A stretch of DNA of 39,737 nucleotides, taken from positions 1 through 39,737 of the forward strand of contig JAUHWN010000017.1 in the NCBI GenBank assembly GCA_030424665.1. The letters run 5' to 3'. The translations under genes were made by a program, and so were the position numbers. This document shows, piece by piece, positions 31,600 through 39,737 of this stretch; position 1 is the stretch's first letter; every line of letters starts with the position of its first letter. The notes below the pieces were generated by a model that saw only the letters and a program-made list of their open reading frames with translations, made no database searches and was not told where the DNA came from. The DNA comes from Bdellovibrionia bacterium (GTDB lineage Bacteria; Bdellovibrionota; Bdellovibrionia; Bdellovibrionales; JAGQZY01).

Positions 31600-33357
31600 T
31601 TAAGTCTCAGAATGAGACATCTGCAGTTGATAGAAGTTATAGTATTCCTGCTTATTGGCCACCAGTGAGTCGTGAGAGCCTTGTTCAATAATTTGGCCAT
31701 CTTTTAGTACAAGGATTCTGTCTGCGTTTCTGACAGTGGATAATCTATGGGCAATTATGAGGGCCGTCTTGCCCTTCATCAATTCGTCTAATCCTTGTTG
31801 TACAGAAACTTCACTGGCTGAATCGAGTGCACTTGTGGCCTCGTCTAGAATGAGTATATCAGAATCCTTAAACATAGCCCTGGCAATACTGATTCTTTGT
31901 CTCTCGCCACCAGAAAAAAATGAGCCCCGCTCTCCGGCCATAGTTTTTAGGCCCTTACTCTGTTTTTCAATAAATTCCTGGGCTTTTGCGAGTCTCACCA
32001 CCGTTTGTATCTCGTCGGGGGTTCTGTCGAGGTTTCCGTAGTGGATATTCTTCTCTAGAGTATCATTAAACAAGAAGACATCTTGGGTGACCAGGCCGAT
32101 GTGTTTTCGCAAATCGTGAAGTTTAAACTCCTTTGTCGAAATACCGTCGACAAGAATTTCGCCTTCACTAGGATCAAAGAAGCGACTGAGAAGATTGACG
32201 AGGGTCGATTTACCACTTCCACTTTCGCCAACAAATGCAATTTTTTGTCCGCGATCAATAGTCAGGTTAATATTTTTAAGTACATAACTGTCATCGTACT
32301 TAAAGCTCACGTTTTTGTACTCAATTTTCTTCCAATCAACAGGGAAGGACAGGGGCTGGGCGATTTCTTTGACCTCTTCGTTAGCCTCTATAATTCCGTA
32401 AATTCGGTCAATCACCACGATGTTTTGCTGAATCTTAACGAAAGCCGTTTGTATCTTTTTAATTGGTTTTTGTAAGAGGCCGGCGGCCATAATAAAACCG
32501 ACAAACTCTCCGGTAGAGCTTTCTCCAGAAGATATGAGGCTAATTTGATAAAAACAGATGATGGCCACAAGAATTGAGGCAAAGAACTCATTAAGGGGGC
32601 TGACAAATTCCTCCCGTTTTATGATCGTTTTTCTTTGCTCGACGTAGTGGTCATTACGTTTTTTGAAGCGACTTTTCATTTCAGTTTCTAAATTAAAAGA
32701 CTGAATGATTTTAACGCCATCGAGATTTTCTTTTACTGCTGAAGTTAAATGATCCATGGCCTCTTGGCTGCGATAGCCATACTTCCGCAACGACTTAGAC
32801 ACTTGTTTAATTATCAAAATGAAAATCGGCGCAAATATCAGGCAAAAAAGCGTTAATTTCCAGTTGGTATATATCATAAAGCCGATAAGACTTAGGGCAA
32901 TGAGTGGCTCTCTAACAATATCCGAATAGTAATTCAGGCCCTGTTGCAGAACATTGGTATCATTGAGCACCTTACTTAAAATACTTCCGGAGCCTTCAGA
33001 GGATTTCATATGAAAGCTCAATTTATAGTCGAGAATCTTATTAATAAGTAATTCCCTGACTCGTGCAATCACTCTTTCTGAAACCAGCTTCACTAAATAG
33101 AAGTGATAAAATCGCGTAATCCCTGAAATTAAAAAGAGGGCGGGTAAGCCTAAAAGAACAAGCTTGGCTTCTTTGAGTTCCGTGACACTCAATTGGGTGG
33201 TTGAAGCTTTCTTAAAAACATCTTCGATAAGGAATTCAAGCATCAGTGGCATTACTGGTGCCAGGGCACTCAAGATAATAGCCAAAAACATATAAGTAAT
33301 AATATTGTACTTATGTAGTTTTATTTCTGGCCACAATTTCATGAGGCTTTTGTACAT
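31600..33357 (-). CDS. MsbA-like ABC exporter (fused membrane and ATPase domains)
   Basis: A 585-residue half-transporter that should work as a homodimer in the inner membrane. The N-terminal half has six membrane segments (for example YNIITYMFLAIILSALAPV and LPALFLISGITRFYHFYL) with the coupling helix region. The C-terminal ATPase has Walker A FVGESGSGKSTLVNLLS, signature FFSGGERQRISIARA, Walker B ILILDEATSALD and the switch His in IAHRLSTV. The type transports lipid A or other lipids; the cargo here is not shown by sequence. AAGGAG lies seven bases before the ATG, inside the end of uvrA, so the two genes overlap by 47 bases and are co-transcribed. Confidence 0.92.
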   Translation of the reverse strand: MYKSLMKLWPEIKLHKYNIITYMFLAIILSALAPVMPLMLEFLIEDVFKKASTTQLSVTELKEAKLVLLGLPALFLISGITRFYHFYLVKLVSERVIARVRELLINKILDYKLSFHMKSSEGSGSILSKVLNDTNVLQQGLNYYSDIVREPLIALSLIGFMIYTNWKLTLFCLIFAPIFILIIKQVSKSLRKYGYRSQEAMDHLTSAVKENLDGVKIIQSFNLETEMKSRFKKRNDHYVEQRKTIIKREEFVSPLNEFFASILVAIICFYQISLISSGESSTGEFVGFIMAAGLLQKPIKKIQTAFVKIQQNIVVIDRIYGIIEANEEVKEIAQPLSFPVDWKKIEYKNVSFKYDDSYVLKNINLTIDRGQKIAFVGESGSGKSTLVNLLSRFFDPSEGEILVDGISTKEFKLHDLRKHIGLVTQDVFLFNDTLEKNIHYGNLDRTPDEIQTVVRLAKAQEFIEKQSKGLKTMAGERGSFFSGGERQRISIARAMFKDSDILILDEATSALDSASEVSVQQGLDELMKGKTALIIAHRLSTVRNADRILVLKDGQIIEQGSHDSLVANKQEYYNFYQLQMSHSET

Positions 33358-36277
33358 TTGCTTTCTCCTTAGAGGATCCCTTTTTGCTTTTTAGATTCTC
33401 TGGAAGTAAATACTCTTTTAAAAATCGAGCCGTGTGGCTCTTTTTTTGGTTCATTAATTCATCGGGTGTGCCGTGGGCGACAATTTTTCCGCCCTTATCT
33501 CCCGCCTCGGGACCAATATCAATAATATAGTCCGAGCGGCTAATGACTTCGAGATTGTGTTCAATTAGTAGTACGGATCCGCCATTTTCTACGAGCTGAT
33601 TGAGGACTTTCATCAATAAATCTATTTCACGAAAATGAAGGCCCGTAGTCGGTTCGTCCAAAATATAAAGTGTTGCCTTTTGATTAGTTTGCAAAAGTTC
33701 TTTTGCAATTTTTAAGCGCTGACTTTCACCACCACTCAGTGTGCTCGCGGCTTGACCGAGCTGCAAATACTCAAGGCCCACTTCTTTTAAAAACGAAAGG
33801 GGTTTACGAATATTCGGATAAGAGACAAAGAAGTCCATGGCTTCTTGAACAGTTAAATTGAGGACATCGAAAATATTTCTCTTATTAAATTTAATTTCTA
33901 AAATTTCGTCTCGATAGCGTTTGCCATTGCAGGACTCACAGGGAATAGAAACATCGTCCATAAAAAGCATATCGATGGTTTCAGAGCCAAGCCCTTTGCA
34001 GACTGGGCACCTGCCGCCTTCGACATTTAAACTAAATGTCCCCGGTGTATATCCGCGATCTTTAGACTCTTTTGTACCGGCAAAGACATTTCGAATGGCA
34101 TCGAAAACTTTTAAATAGGTAACGGGGCTACTTCGAGCGGATTTTCCGATGGCTTTTTGATCAATTAGTAGAACATTTTTAATAAACTCGTAGCCGGCTA
34201 TACTTTTAAACTCTTTGGTTGGCAGAAAATCAATACCCAAGGCTCTGGCCACGGCGGGGTAAAGAGTTTGTGTAATCAATGTCGATTTACCCGAACCAGA
34301 AACACCGGTGACGGTGACCAGGCGATTAAGTGGTAGCTCTAGATTCACGTTTTTAAGGTTATTACCCTTACATCCCTCGAGCTGAATTTTATACTTGTAA
34401 GTTTCTTTATCGACGGGTCTTGGTGTTAGTTGCGGAATCCATTTTTTAGTCAGGCTCAGGTAGGGAACTGTTGGGGAGTCTGGAAAGTTATAAAAATCTT
34501 CGGTTTTTCCTGCGTAAACGACTTTTCCGCCGAGCATTCCAGAGCCCGGACCCATTTCGATAATATGAGTGCTGTTTTCAATCACATCGCGATCGTGTTC
34601 AACAACCACTAGGGTGTTACCTAGGGCTCTAAGATCTTTTAAAATATTGATGAGGCGCTCGTTATCTCGCGGATGAAGGCCAATGGTCGGCTCGTCCAGA
34701 ACATACAGCGCTTGAGAAAGGCCCATGCCCAATTGCTTTGCGAGGGTGAGTCTTTGAAACTCACCGCCAGAAAGAGTTTTTGTGGGGCGATTGAGTGTTA
34801 AGTAGCCAACTCCCACATCCACTAGAAATTTGAGTCTAGCGTTGATCTGCGAGAGGATCTCTCCGGCCACCTCTTCTTCAAACTCGTTGAGCTCTATATC
34901 AACCATCGCTTCATAGAGTTCGCTGATGGTCATTTCTGAGAGCATATTGATGGTGTAGCCAGCAATATCTACAAGTTCTACTTCGGGCTTTAAGCGAGTT
35001 CCCTCACAGTCAGGGCAGCCAAATGGACTTTTAAAGCGCGAAAGAAAAACGCGCACGTGCATTTTATATTTCTTTGTCTCGAGGTAATCGAAAAGACCAC
35101 GCACTCCAAAGAACTCATCATCGCCTTCCCAAAGAAGTTCTTTTTGCTTTTCTTTAAGTTCTTTATAGGGTTTTTCAATAGAGATTCGTTTTTTTCGACA
35201 GTAAGAAAGTAATTTTCGGCGATCGTTGGCCGCGCTTGGCATAGCGAAGGGTTGTATAGCTCCTTCGGCCAGTGACAGATTGTGATTGGGAATTATTTTA
35301 TCGGGATCGAGATCGAGAATATTACCAAAACCATTGCAGGTTTCACAGGCACCGAGAGGGTTATTAAAGCTAAAAAGTCTTGAACTGAGATCTGGAAAGC
35401 TAAAACCACAAATAGAGCAAGCGTTGTCCTCGCTAAAAGCCGATTCGTCACCTTCTGTGGTAACAACTCGGGCCCTTCCACCGGGAATTCCCGTATTAAA
35501 TTTAAGGCTGGCCTCGTAGGCCTGTTGGAATGAATCAATCAGCCGCGCGCGATCGTCTTGCTTGAGCACGATCCGGTCGACAATGACGTAGAAATCTCGC
35601 TTGGGTATTTGACTGAGTTTTGTCGTCGGAGAGAGTTCAATAATTTCTCCCAATTGGCCCGACTTTGGCTCTTTTAAGCAGGGGGCAATAAGGTACTCAT
35701 CGAGTAGTTCTGTTTCGGCCTTGGTCTTTTTTGGGGGGACATAAATGCGGATATATCCTTCCTTCAAAAGATAGTGCAGAAGTTTTTTACCGCTGAGAAT
35801 TTTTTTATCGTAATAAACAGGTGCAAGTAAGTAGGCCCTCTTGTCTTCGTGTTCTTTAAGGGCTCTTTTTGCCGCCTCGGCCGGTGTTTCTCCCTTTAGT
35901 TCAAATTCGTATGTGGGGCAGCGAACGACACCAATTTTTTCATAGAGAAGTCGCAAGTAATCGATGACCTCTGTCGAAGTACCTACCGTTGAGCGACTGG
36001 TTTTTACAGAATTTTTTTGTTCGATAGAAATAGCCGGCGGAATATTCTCGATGCCATCGATGTCGGGCTTTGGTGCTTTTCCTAAAAACTGTCGGGCATA
36101 ATTCGACAAGCTTTCGATATAGCGGCGCTGTCCTTCAGCAAATAGAGTTTCAAAGGCCAAAGAACTTTTACCAGATCCACTGGGCCCACAAATTACTGTG
36201 AAAGAACCCAGGGGAATTTTGATATCGATATTTTTAAGATTATTCTGTCTTACACCCCAAAGGTGAATATCATTCAT
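33311..36277 (-). CDS. uvrA: Excinuclease ABC subunit A (UvrA)
   Basis: A 988-residue damage-recognition ATPase of nucleotide excision repair, slightly longer than the usual 940 or so because of a Lys/Ser-rich C-terminal extension. Both ABC modules are complete: GPSGSGKSSLAFETLFAEGQ with LSGGEFQRLTLAKQLG and YVLDEPTIGLHPRDN, then VSGSGKSTLITQTLYPAV with LSGGESQRLKIAKELL and LDEPTTGLHF. Two zinc modules are intact (CSICGF with CETCNGFG, and CPVCKGLG with CESCNGKRY). At the N-terminal CPxCG position (residue 120) only the first Cys remains (RCPTYEF). The start overlaps the stop of the PBP1A gene (ATGA). Confidence 0.96.
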   Translation of the reverse strand: MNDIHLWGVRQNNLKNIDIKIPLGSFTVICGPSGSGKSSLAFETLFAEGQRRYIESLSNYARQFLGKAPKPDIDGIENIPPAISIEQKNSVKTSRSTVGTSTEVIDYLRLLYEKIGVVRCPTYEFELKGETPAEAAKRALKEHEDKRAYLLAPVYYDKKILSGKKLLHYLLKEGYIRIYVPPKKTKAETELLDEYLIAPCLKEPKSGQLGEIIELSPTTKLSQIPKRDFYVIVDRIVLKQDDRARLIDSFQQAYEASLKFNTGIPGGRARVVTTEGDESAFSEDNACSICGFSFPDLSSRLFSFNNPLGACETCNGFGNILDLDPDKIIPNHNLSLAEGAIQPFAMPSAANDRRKLLSYCRKKRISIEKPYKELKEKQKELLWEGDDEFFGVRGLFDYLETKKYKMHVRVFLSRFKSPFGCPDCEGTRLKPEVELVDIAGYTINMLSEMTISELYEAMVDIELNEFEEEVAGEILSQINARLKFLVDVGVGYLTLNRPTKTLSGGEFQRLTLAKQLGMGLSQALYVLDEPTIGLHPRDNERLINILKDLRALGNTLVVVEHDRDVIENSTHIIEMGPGSGMLGGKVVYAGKTEDFYNFPDSPTVPYLSLTKKWIPQLTPRPVDKETYKYKIQLEGCKGNNLKNVNLELPLNRLVTVTGVSGSGKSTLITQTLYPAVARALGIDFLPTKEFKSIAGYEFIKNVLLIDQKAIGKSARSSPVTYLKVFDAIRNVFAGTKESKDRGYTPGTFSLNVEGGRCPVCKGLGSETIDMLFMDDVSIPCESCNGKRYRDEILEIKFNKRNIFDVLNLTVQEAMDFFVSYPNIRKPLSFLKEVGLEYLQLGQAASTLSGGESQRLKIAKELLQTNQKATLYILDEPTTGLHFREIDLLMKVLNQLVENGGSVLLIEHNLEVISRSDYIIDIGPEAGDKGGKIVAHGTPDELMNQKKSHTARFLKEYLLPENLKSKKGSSKEKANVQKPHEIVARNKTT

Positions 36278-39081
36278 TCAGCTAAATCCTGCTTAAAGAA
36301 ATCGACCTCTTCTTCTTTAGGAGCTGGGTTGTTCGTATCGAGCTTTGGTTCGGTTCCTTCAGCAAAAGCCTGGGTCACCACTTCTTGGGATGAGGCCGAT
36401 GCGAGTTCACCAGACTGGGCATCAATATTGGCAAACACAATTCCTTTGGGTACTGGAAAGCTGAGTTCTGGAAGCTTATTGGTGTGAAGATCATCCATGT
36501 ACCCGAGCCAAATGGGGAGGGCAGCTCTACCGCCAGCCTCACCGCGGCCGATTGTTTTCTCATCGTCATATCCGACCCATACGCCGGTGGCAACCTGTGG
36601 CGTGTAGCCAATAAACCAGGCATCAAAGTAGCCGTTGGTGGTTCCGGTCTTACCGGCCACATCCCTATTTAGAGCACGGGCCCGTACAGCGGTTCCTCCT
36701 CGCTCTCGCACTGCCGCCTGTAGGATATTTGTCACCAAATAAGCCGTTTGCGGGCGAATTAATTGATCTGGTGAGTTAAAGAAAAAGGGCGAAGTTTTTG
36801 GTTTTTTCTTCTCTTTGGCCTCGGCAGTTTCCTGGCCTGGGGCCTGATCTTGATTGTTCGTTGGCGAACTAATCTCGTTGGGGAACTGGGCATCAGCATT
36901 CTGAGTTTGCAGAAGTTGTTCCTGTTTCTTTGTCAGATACTCTTCTTTTTTGAGGTCCCAAAACTCATCGAGTTGAGTGAGTTCCTCTTCGAAGCGAATA
37001 TCGAGCGAAACCTTACCCATGACTTCTTCATTCATGCGCGTGTCTACACGGTGGATGAGAACCGGGCGGATGCGCTTTCCGAGGCGAGCAAATTGAGAAA
37101 ACACCTTGGTCATTTCGTAGAGTGTGACACCGCTTGATCCGAGCGCGAGCGAAAGATCTTGATTGAGTGGACTAAAGATCCCCATTCGGCGGGCAAAGTT
37201 AGTGACCCAATCAATGCCGACATCTTCGAGAATTTTAATCGTTGGAATGTTGAGCGATCTTCGCAAGGCATTTCTAAAAAGAACGTCACCCTTAAAAGAA
37301 CCCGTGTAGTTGTGGGGCTTCCAGGTTTTTTTGTCGATATCTTCTTGGCCCTCGTTGGCTTCGGGGTCGTCATCTTGATAAACAATGGGCGAATCGGTGA
37401 CGAGGGTCGCCGGCGTATAGTTTTTCTCTAAAGCGGCGGCGTAAACTAAAACCTTAAATGATGAGCCGGTTTGTCTCTTGGCCATAATGGTTCGGTTAAA
37501 TTCAGACCGTTCAAAGTCGTTCCCACCAACGAGCGCTAAAATATCTTGGGTTTTATTGTCGAAACTAATGAGAGCCCCCTCGGTCAGAGGGTCTTGTTCC
37601 AATTCAACTTCGGCAAACTCATTAAAGTTTGGTAGATCTTCGGGGCGTTCGTATTTATCTTTTTGCCTTTTCTTGAGTTCACCAAGTTTTTTGACAATTT
37701 CGGTCGAGTAAAACTTTGGAGACTTAATCTTTACTTGAATCACGTCCATGGGCTTAAGGGCCATTGAGGGGCGCTCAATATGAACATCCTCAGTATACTT
37801 CACTTCTGGGTTTGGCTTTCTGGCCCAGCCCATGGTTTTTAAATCGATAAGGCCCTGGCTTTCGGCAAAGCGCACATAAACCAGCCCCCAGCGGTCATCC
37901 ACTTTAGTAACAACACCCTTTACGATTTGTCCCTTTCGCAGGTAGGGAGGAATGGTGTTGGTGACTTCACCTTCATCATTTTTTTCTTGAAAGAGGGCGA
38001 ATTCACCAAGTTCTGGAATCGTTCCATCTTCGGCAATCATGATGAATTCTTCTTTATCCTTGAAGTACTCCTTTCTCGATTCATCGAGAAAGGCAGTGAT
38101 TTCTTCTTCAGTCGTTAGAGTTTTAAGGGGTCCACGAAATCCTTGGCGCTTATCGAGCTCCCTCAGACCCTCTTCGACTCTTTTTTCGGCTGATTTTTGC
38201 GCTTCAAAATCAAGGGCTGTATAAACGCGAAGTCCTTCATCGAGGACTGCTTTCTCGCCGAGTTTTTCAAAAAGAATTTGTCGAACGGTTTCAACAAAGA
38301 AGGGGCCGGTTTCGCTAAAATCTTTGCGGTAATAAACCTTTAAGGGTTCTTTCATGGCGGCTTCAGCCACTTCGGGACTAATAAAGCCCACGTCTCGCAT
38401 TCGACCCAATACATACTTTTGTCGAGTTTTGGCTCGGGATGGATTTCTTACGGGGTTAAAAGCCGACGGAGCTTTTGGTAGGCCCGCGAGCATGGCCATT
38501 TCAGGAAGGGTGAGTTCTTGAACGGGCTTTCTAAAGTAGGTTTTTGCCGCAGTTCCTATTCCATAGGAGCTTTGCCCAAAATAAATCTGGTTGAGGTAGA
38601 GAAAGAGTATTTGCTCTTTTGTGAAGTTGTCTTCGATTCGGTAGGAGAGAACCACTTCTTTTATTTTACGGGTATAGGTTCGCTCAGGGCTTAAAAACAA
38701 GGTCTTAGCCAGCTGTTGGGTTATGGTTGATCCCCCCTGAACCTTTCGACCGGCCTTGATATTGGCCATCATAGCTCGAACGATGGCCATGTAATTAATT
38801 CCACCGTGTTCAAAGAAGCTTTCATCCTCGGCGGCAATAAGAGCTTCGATCATTTGCTTTGGAATATCTTTATAGGCAGTGAGCTGGCGGCGCTCGCGAA
38901 AGAATTCACCAATTTTGCGGCGATCCCGTGAGTAAACTTCGGTAACAAGAAGGGGTTTGTAATCTTCCATAGAGAAGATGGGCGGAAGGTCTTGGGCGAG
39001 ATAATATACAAAGCCAGCAACACCGGCGGCTCCAATTACACAGACCGCGATAAGAGAGAGTATAATCTTTTTTGAATTCAT
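36274..39081 (-). CDS. Penicillin-binding protein 1A, bifunctional class A
   Basis: A 935-residue inner-membrane murein synthase. One N-terminal anchor (LIAVCVIGAAGVAGFVYYLA) is followed by a family 51 glycosyltransferase with its catalytic-Glu motif AAEDESFFEHGG (about residue 85), QGGSTITQQLAK and LNQIYFGQSSYGIGTAA. An OB-like insertion follows (GQIVKGVVTKVDDRWGLVYV). The transpeptidase has the serine motif RQTGSSFK, SLN in LRRSLNIPTIK and GKTGTTNGYFDAW. Between SLN and KTG lies a charged insert of about 80 residues rich in Gln, Glu, Lys and Pro that I do not expect in PBP1A. The C-terminal tail is also acidic. The ribosome-binding site is weak (AAGGAT, rather far). It is the first gene of the PBP1A-uvrA-exporter unit. 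Upstream bases 39082-39235 hold no gene. Confidence 0.95.
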   Translation of the reverse strand: MNSKKIILSLIAVCVIGAAGVAGFVYYLAQDLPPIFSMEDYKPLLVTEVYSRDRRKIGEFFRERRQLTAYKDIPKQMIEALIAAEDESFFEHGGINYMAIVRAMMANIKAGRKVQGGSTITQQLAKTLFLSPERTYTRKIKEVVLSYRIEDNFTKEQILFLYLNQIYFGQSSYGIGTAAKTYFRKPVQELTLPEMAMLAGLPKAPSAFNPVRNPSRAKTRQKYVLGRMRDVGFISPEVAEAAMKEPLKVYYRKDFSETGPFFVETVRQILFEKLGEKAVLDEGLRVYTALDFEAQKSAEKRVEEGLRELDKRQGFRGPLKTLTTEEEITAFLDESRKEYFKDKEEFIMIAEDGTIPELGEFALFQEKNDEGEVTNTIPPYLRKGQIVKGVVTKVDDRWGLVYVRFAESQGLIDLKTMGWARKPNPEVKYTEDVHIERPSMALKPMDVIQVKIKSPKFYSTEIVKKLGELKKRQKDKYERPEDLPNFNEFAEVELEQDPLTEGALISFDNKTQDILALVGGNDFERSEFNRTIMAKRQTGSSFKVLVYAAALEKNYTPATLVTDSPIVYQDDDPEANEGQEDIDKKTWKPHNYTGSFKGDVLFRNALRRSLNIPTIKILEDVGIDWVTNFARRMGIFSPLNQDLSLALGSSGVTLYEMTKVFSQFARLGKRIRPVLIHRVDTRMNEEVMGKVSLDIRFEEELTQLDEFWDLKKEEYLTKKQEQLLQTQNADAQFPNEISSPTNNQDQAPGQETAEAKEKKKPKTSPFFFNSPDQLIRPQTAYLVTNILQAAVRERGGTAVRARALNRDVAGKTGTTNGYFDAWFIGYTPQVATGVWVGYDDEKTIGRGEAGGRAALPIWLGYMDDLHTNKLPELSFPVPKGIVFANIDAQSGELASASSQEVVTQAFAEGTEPKLDTNNPAPKEEEVDFFKQDLAE

Positions 39082-39235
39082 AGGCGCTAATATCCTTCAG
39101 CATCTACCTTCAGTTGGTTTATGGGGGTGAGTTCTAAATTCAACTCCCGAGCGAGATTTTTTTAATTACTCACTCTAAACCAGGACTAAAGCTATAGATA
39201 GAGACTAATTTAACGCCTTATAGTAGCAGATTCAT

Positions 39236-39269
39236 AAAAAAAAGGCGGCAATTAATAGCTTCTGCCGCC
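39236..39269 (-). terminator. Terminator of the window-edge gene
   Basis: GGCGGCA and TGCCGCC form a 7-bp stem with a 12-base loop. On the minus strand it follows the stop at 39313 and is followed by about eight Ts. It separates that gene from the PBP1A unit. Confidence 0.88.
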
Positions 39270-39312
39270 TCTTGTAAACATGTTTTTACCGTCTTGAAAG
39301 ACTATTGAGTTT

Positions 39313-39737
39313 TTACTCAACTGTTTCTGTGGTTACTGCTGGATCTGTCTCTCCTGTCGGAACTCTCGCCGGAGTGCCAGAGAACGTTTCTATTCTGCTC
39401 AAATATCCGCTACAAACATCGGAGCAGGCTCCGCCACCACACATCGCTCGAATTTCTTCTACTTTAGACCTTGCGCGAGCAACTGGGTGGCCACCATCAT
39501 CTGTGGCATTCGCTTCACCGCGATCCTCACCACCAAGAATTGTTCCGCAGCTGATAACACACTGATTAAGAGTTTCCTCTTCTTCCATGCGGGCAATGTC
39601 GTTGTTAATGGCCGCAGTATTAGGGTCTTGTCCAGCACCAGCTATGGCAGGGTCTTGTCCTGGAGCCGCGCTACCGCCACCAGCGAGGGCACTAGCAACT
39701 CCCATCAGGGCACCATTCATGTTTTGCTGTCTTTGTG
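39313..39737 (-). CDS. C-terminal part of a small Cys-containing protein (cut by window edge)
   Basis: At least 141 codons are open to the window end. The track starts at an internal ATG (39720) with no ribosome-binding site, and the frame continues upstream as QRQQN without a stop, so the true start is outside. The visible part is Ala/Gly/Asp-rich with a small repeat (GQDPAIAGAGQDPNTA), followed by cysteines in CVISC and MCGGGACSDVCSG, and an acidic Thr-rich end. The cysteine pairs and composition recall the exported trio, but no real alignment was found. Probably exported; function unknown. Confidence 0.7.
   Translation of the reverse strand, partial: QRQQNMNGALMGVASALAGGGSAAPGQDPAIAGAGQDPNTAAINNDIARMEEEETLNQCVISCGTILGGEDRGEANATDDGGHPVARARSKVEEIRAMCGGGACSDVCSGYLSRIETFSGTPARVPTGETDPAVTTETVE

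Overview
The window looks like chromosomal DNA of a Gram-negative bacterium in or near the Bdellovibrionota. This is an inference from gene content: many exported proteins, a lipoprotein with an F-Q-N-C lipobox, a TonB protein, an MsbA-type exporter, a sigma-54 activator and a full set of murein-recycling enzymes. No rRNA, tRNA, CRISPR array, insertion sequence or phage gene was seen. Genes are densely packed, often with 4-base stop/start overlaps.

Layout. Bases 1-5140 (minus): FAD-type oxidoreductase, CFI-box-CTERM protein, PriA helicase lacking one of its two zinc sites, and an exported protein. 5292-6599 (plus): lipoprotein with its own promoter and terminator. 6635-8723 (minus): OmpR-family response regulator and an M23 endopeptidase whose 5' end overlaps a divergent outer-membrane protein gene. 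8683-9768 (plus): that beta-barrel gene and a 44-residue basic protein absent from the ORF track. 9880-13151 (minus): large exported protein and a TonB protein. 13360-17193 (minus): exported protein, DppB-like and DppC-like permeases, NagZ.

17221-24491 (plus) is the most unusual part. A TadE/TadG-like membrane-anchored protein is followed by three exported proteins. The last two share a Gly/Arg-rich region and a C-terminal tail, which the first carries in weaker form. A structured leader precedes the trio; its CCUCCUCC segment can pair either with an upstream GGAGG or with the ribosome-binding site. I read this as an uncharacterised surface or secretion system.

24492-28518: AnmK (plus), a response regulator with a CheX-like domain (minus), MurU and AmgK (minus). 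With NagZ and the DppBC permease these suggest uptake of murein fragments and their return to UDP-MurNAc, a sensible route for a cell that digests the walls of others. 28622-31418 (minus): a protein resembling a broken sigma-54 activator, with a -24/-12 promoter just upstream, next to an intact sigma-54 activator. 31600-39081 (minus): MsbA-like exporter, UvrA and PBP1A, overlapping in one operon. 39313-39737: C-terminal part of another small exported-type protein cut by the window edge.

Several starts in the supplied track were moved downstream to codons with a proper ribosome-binding site: 7381, 8723, 8683, 11661, 13151, 17272 and 31418.
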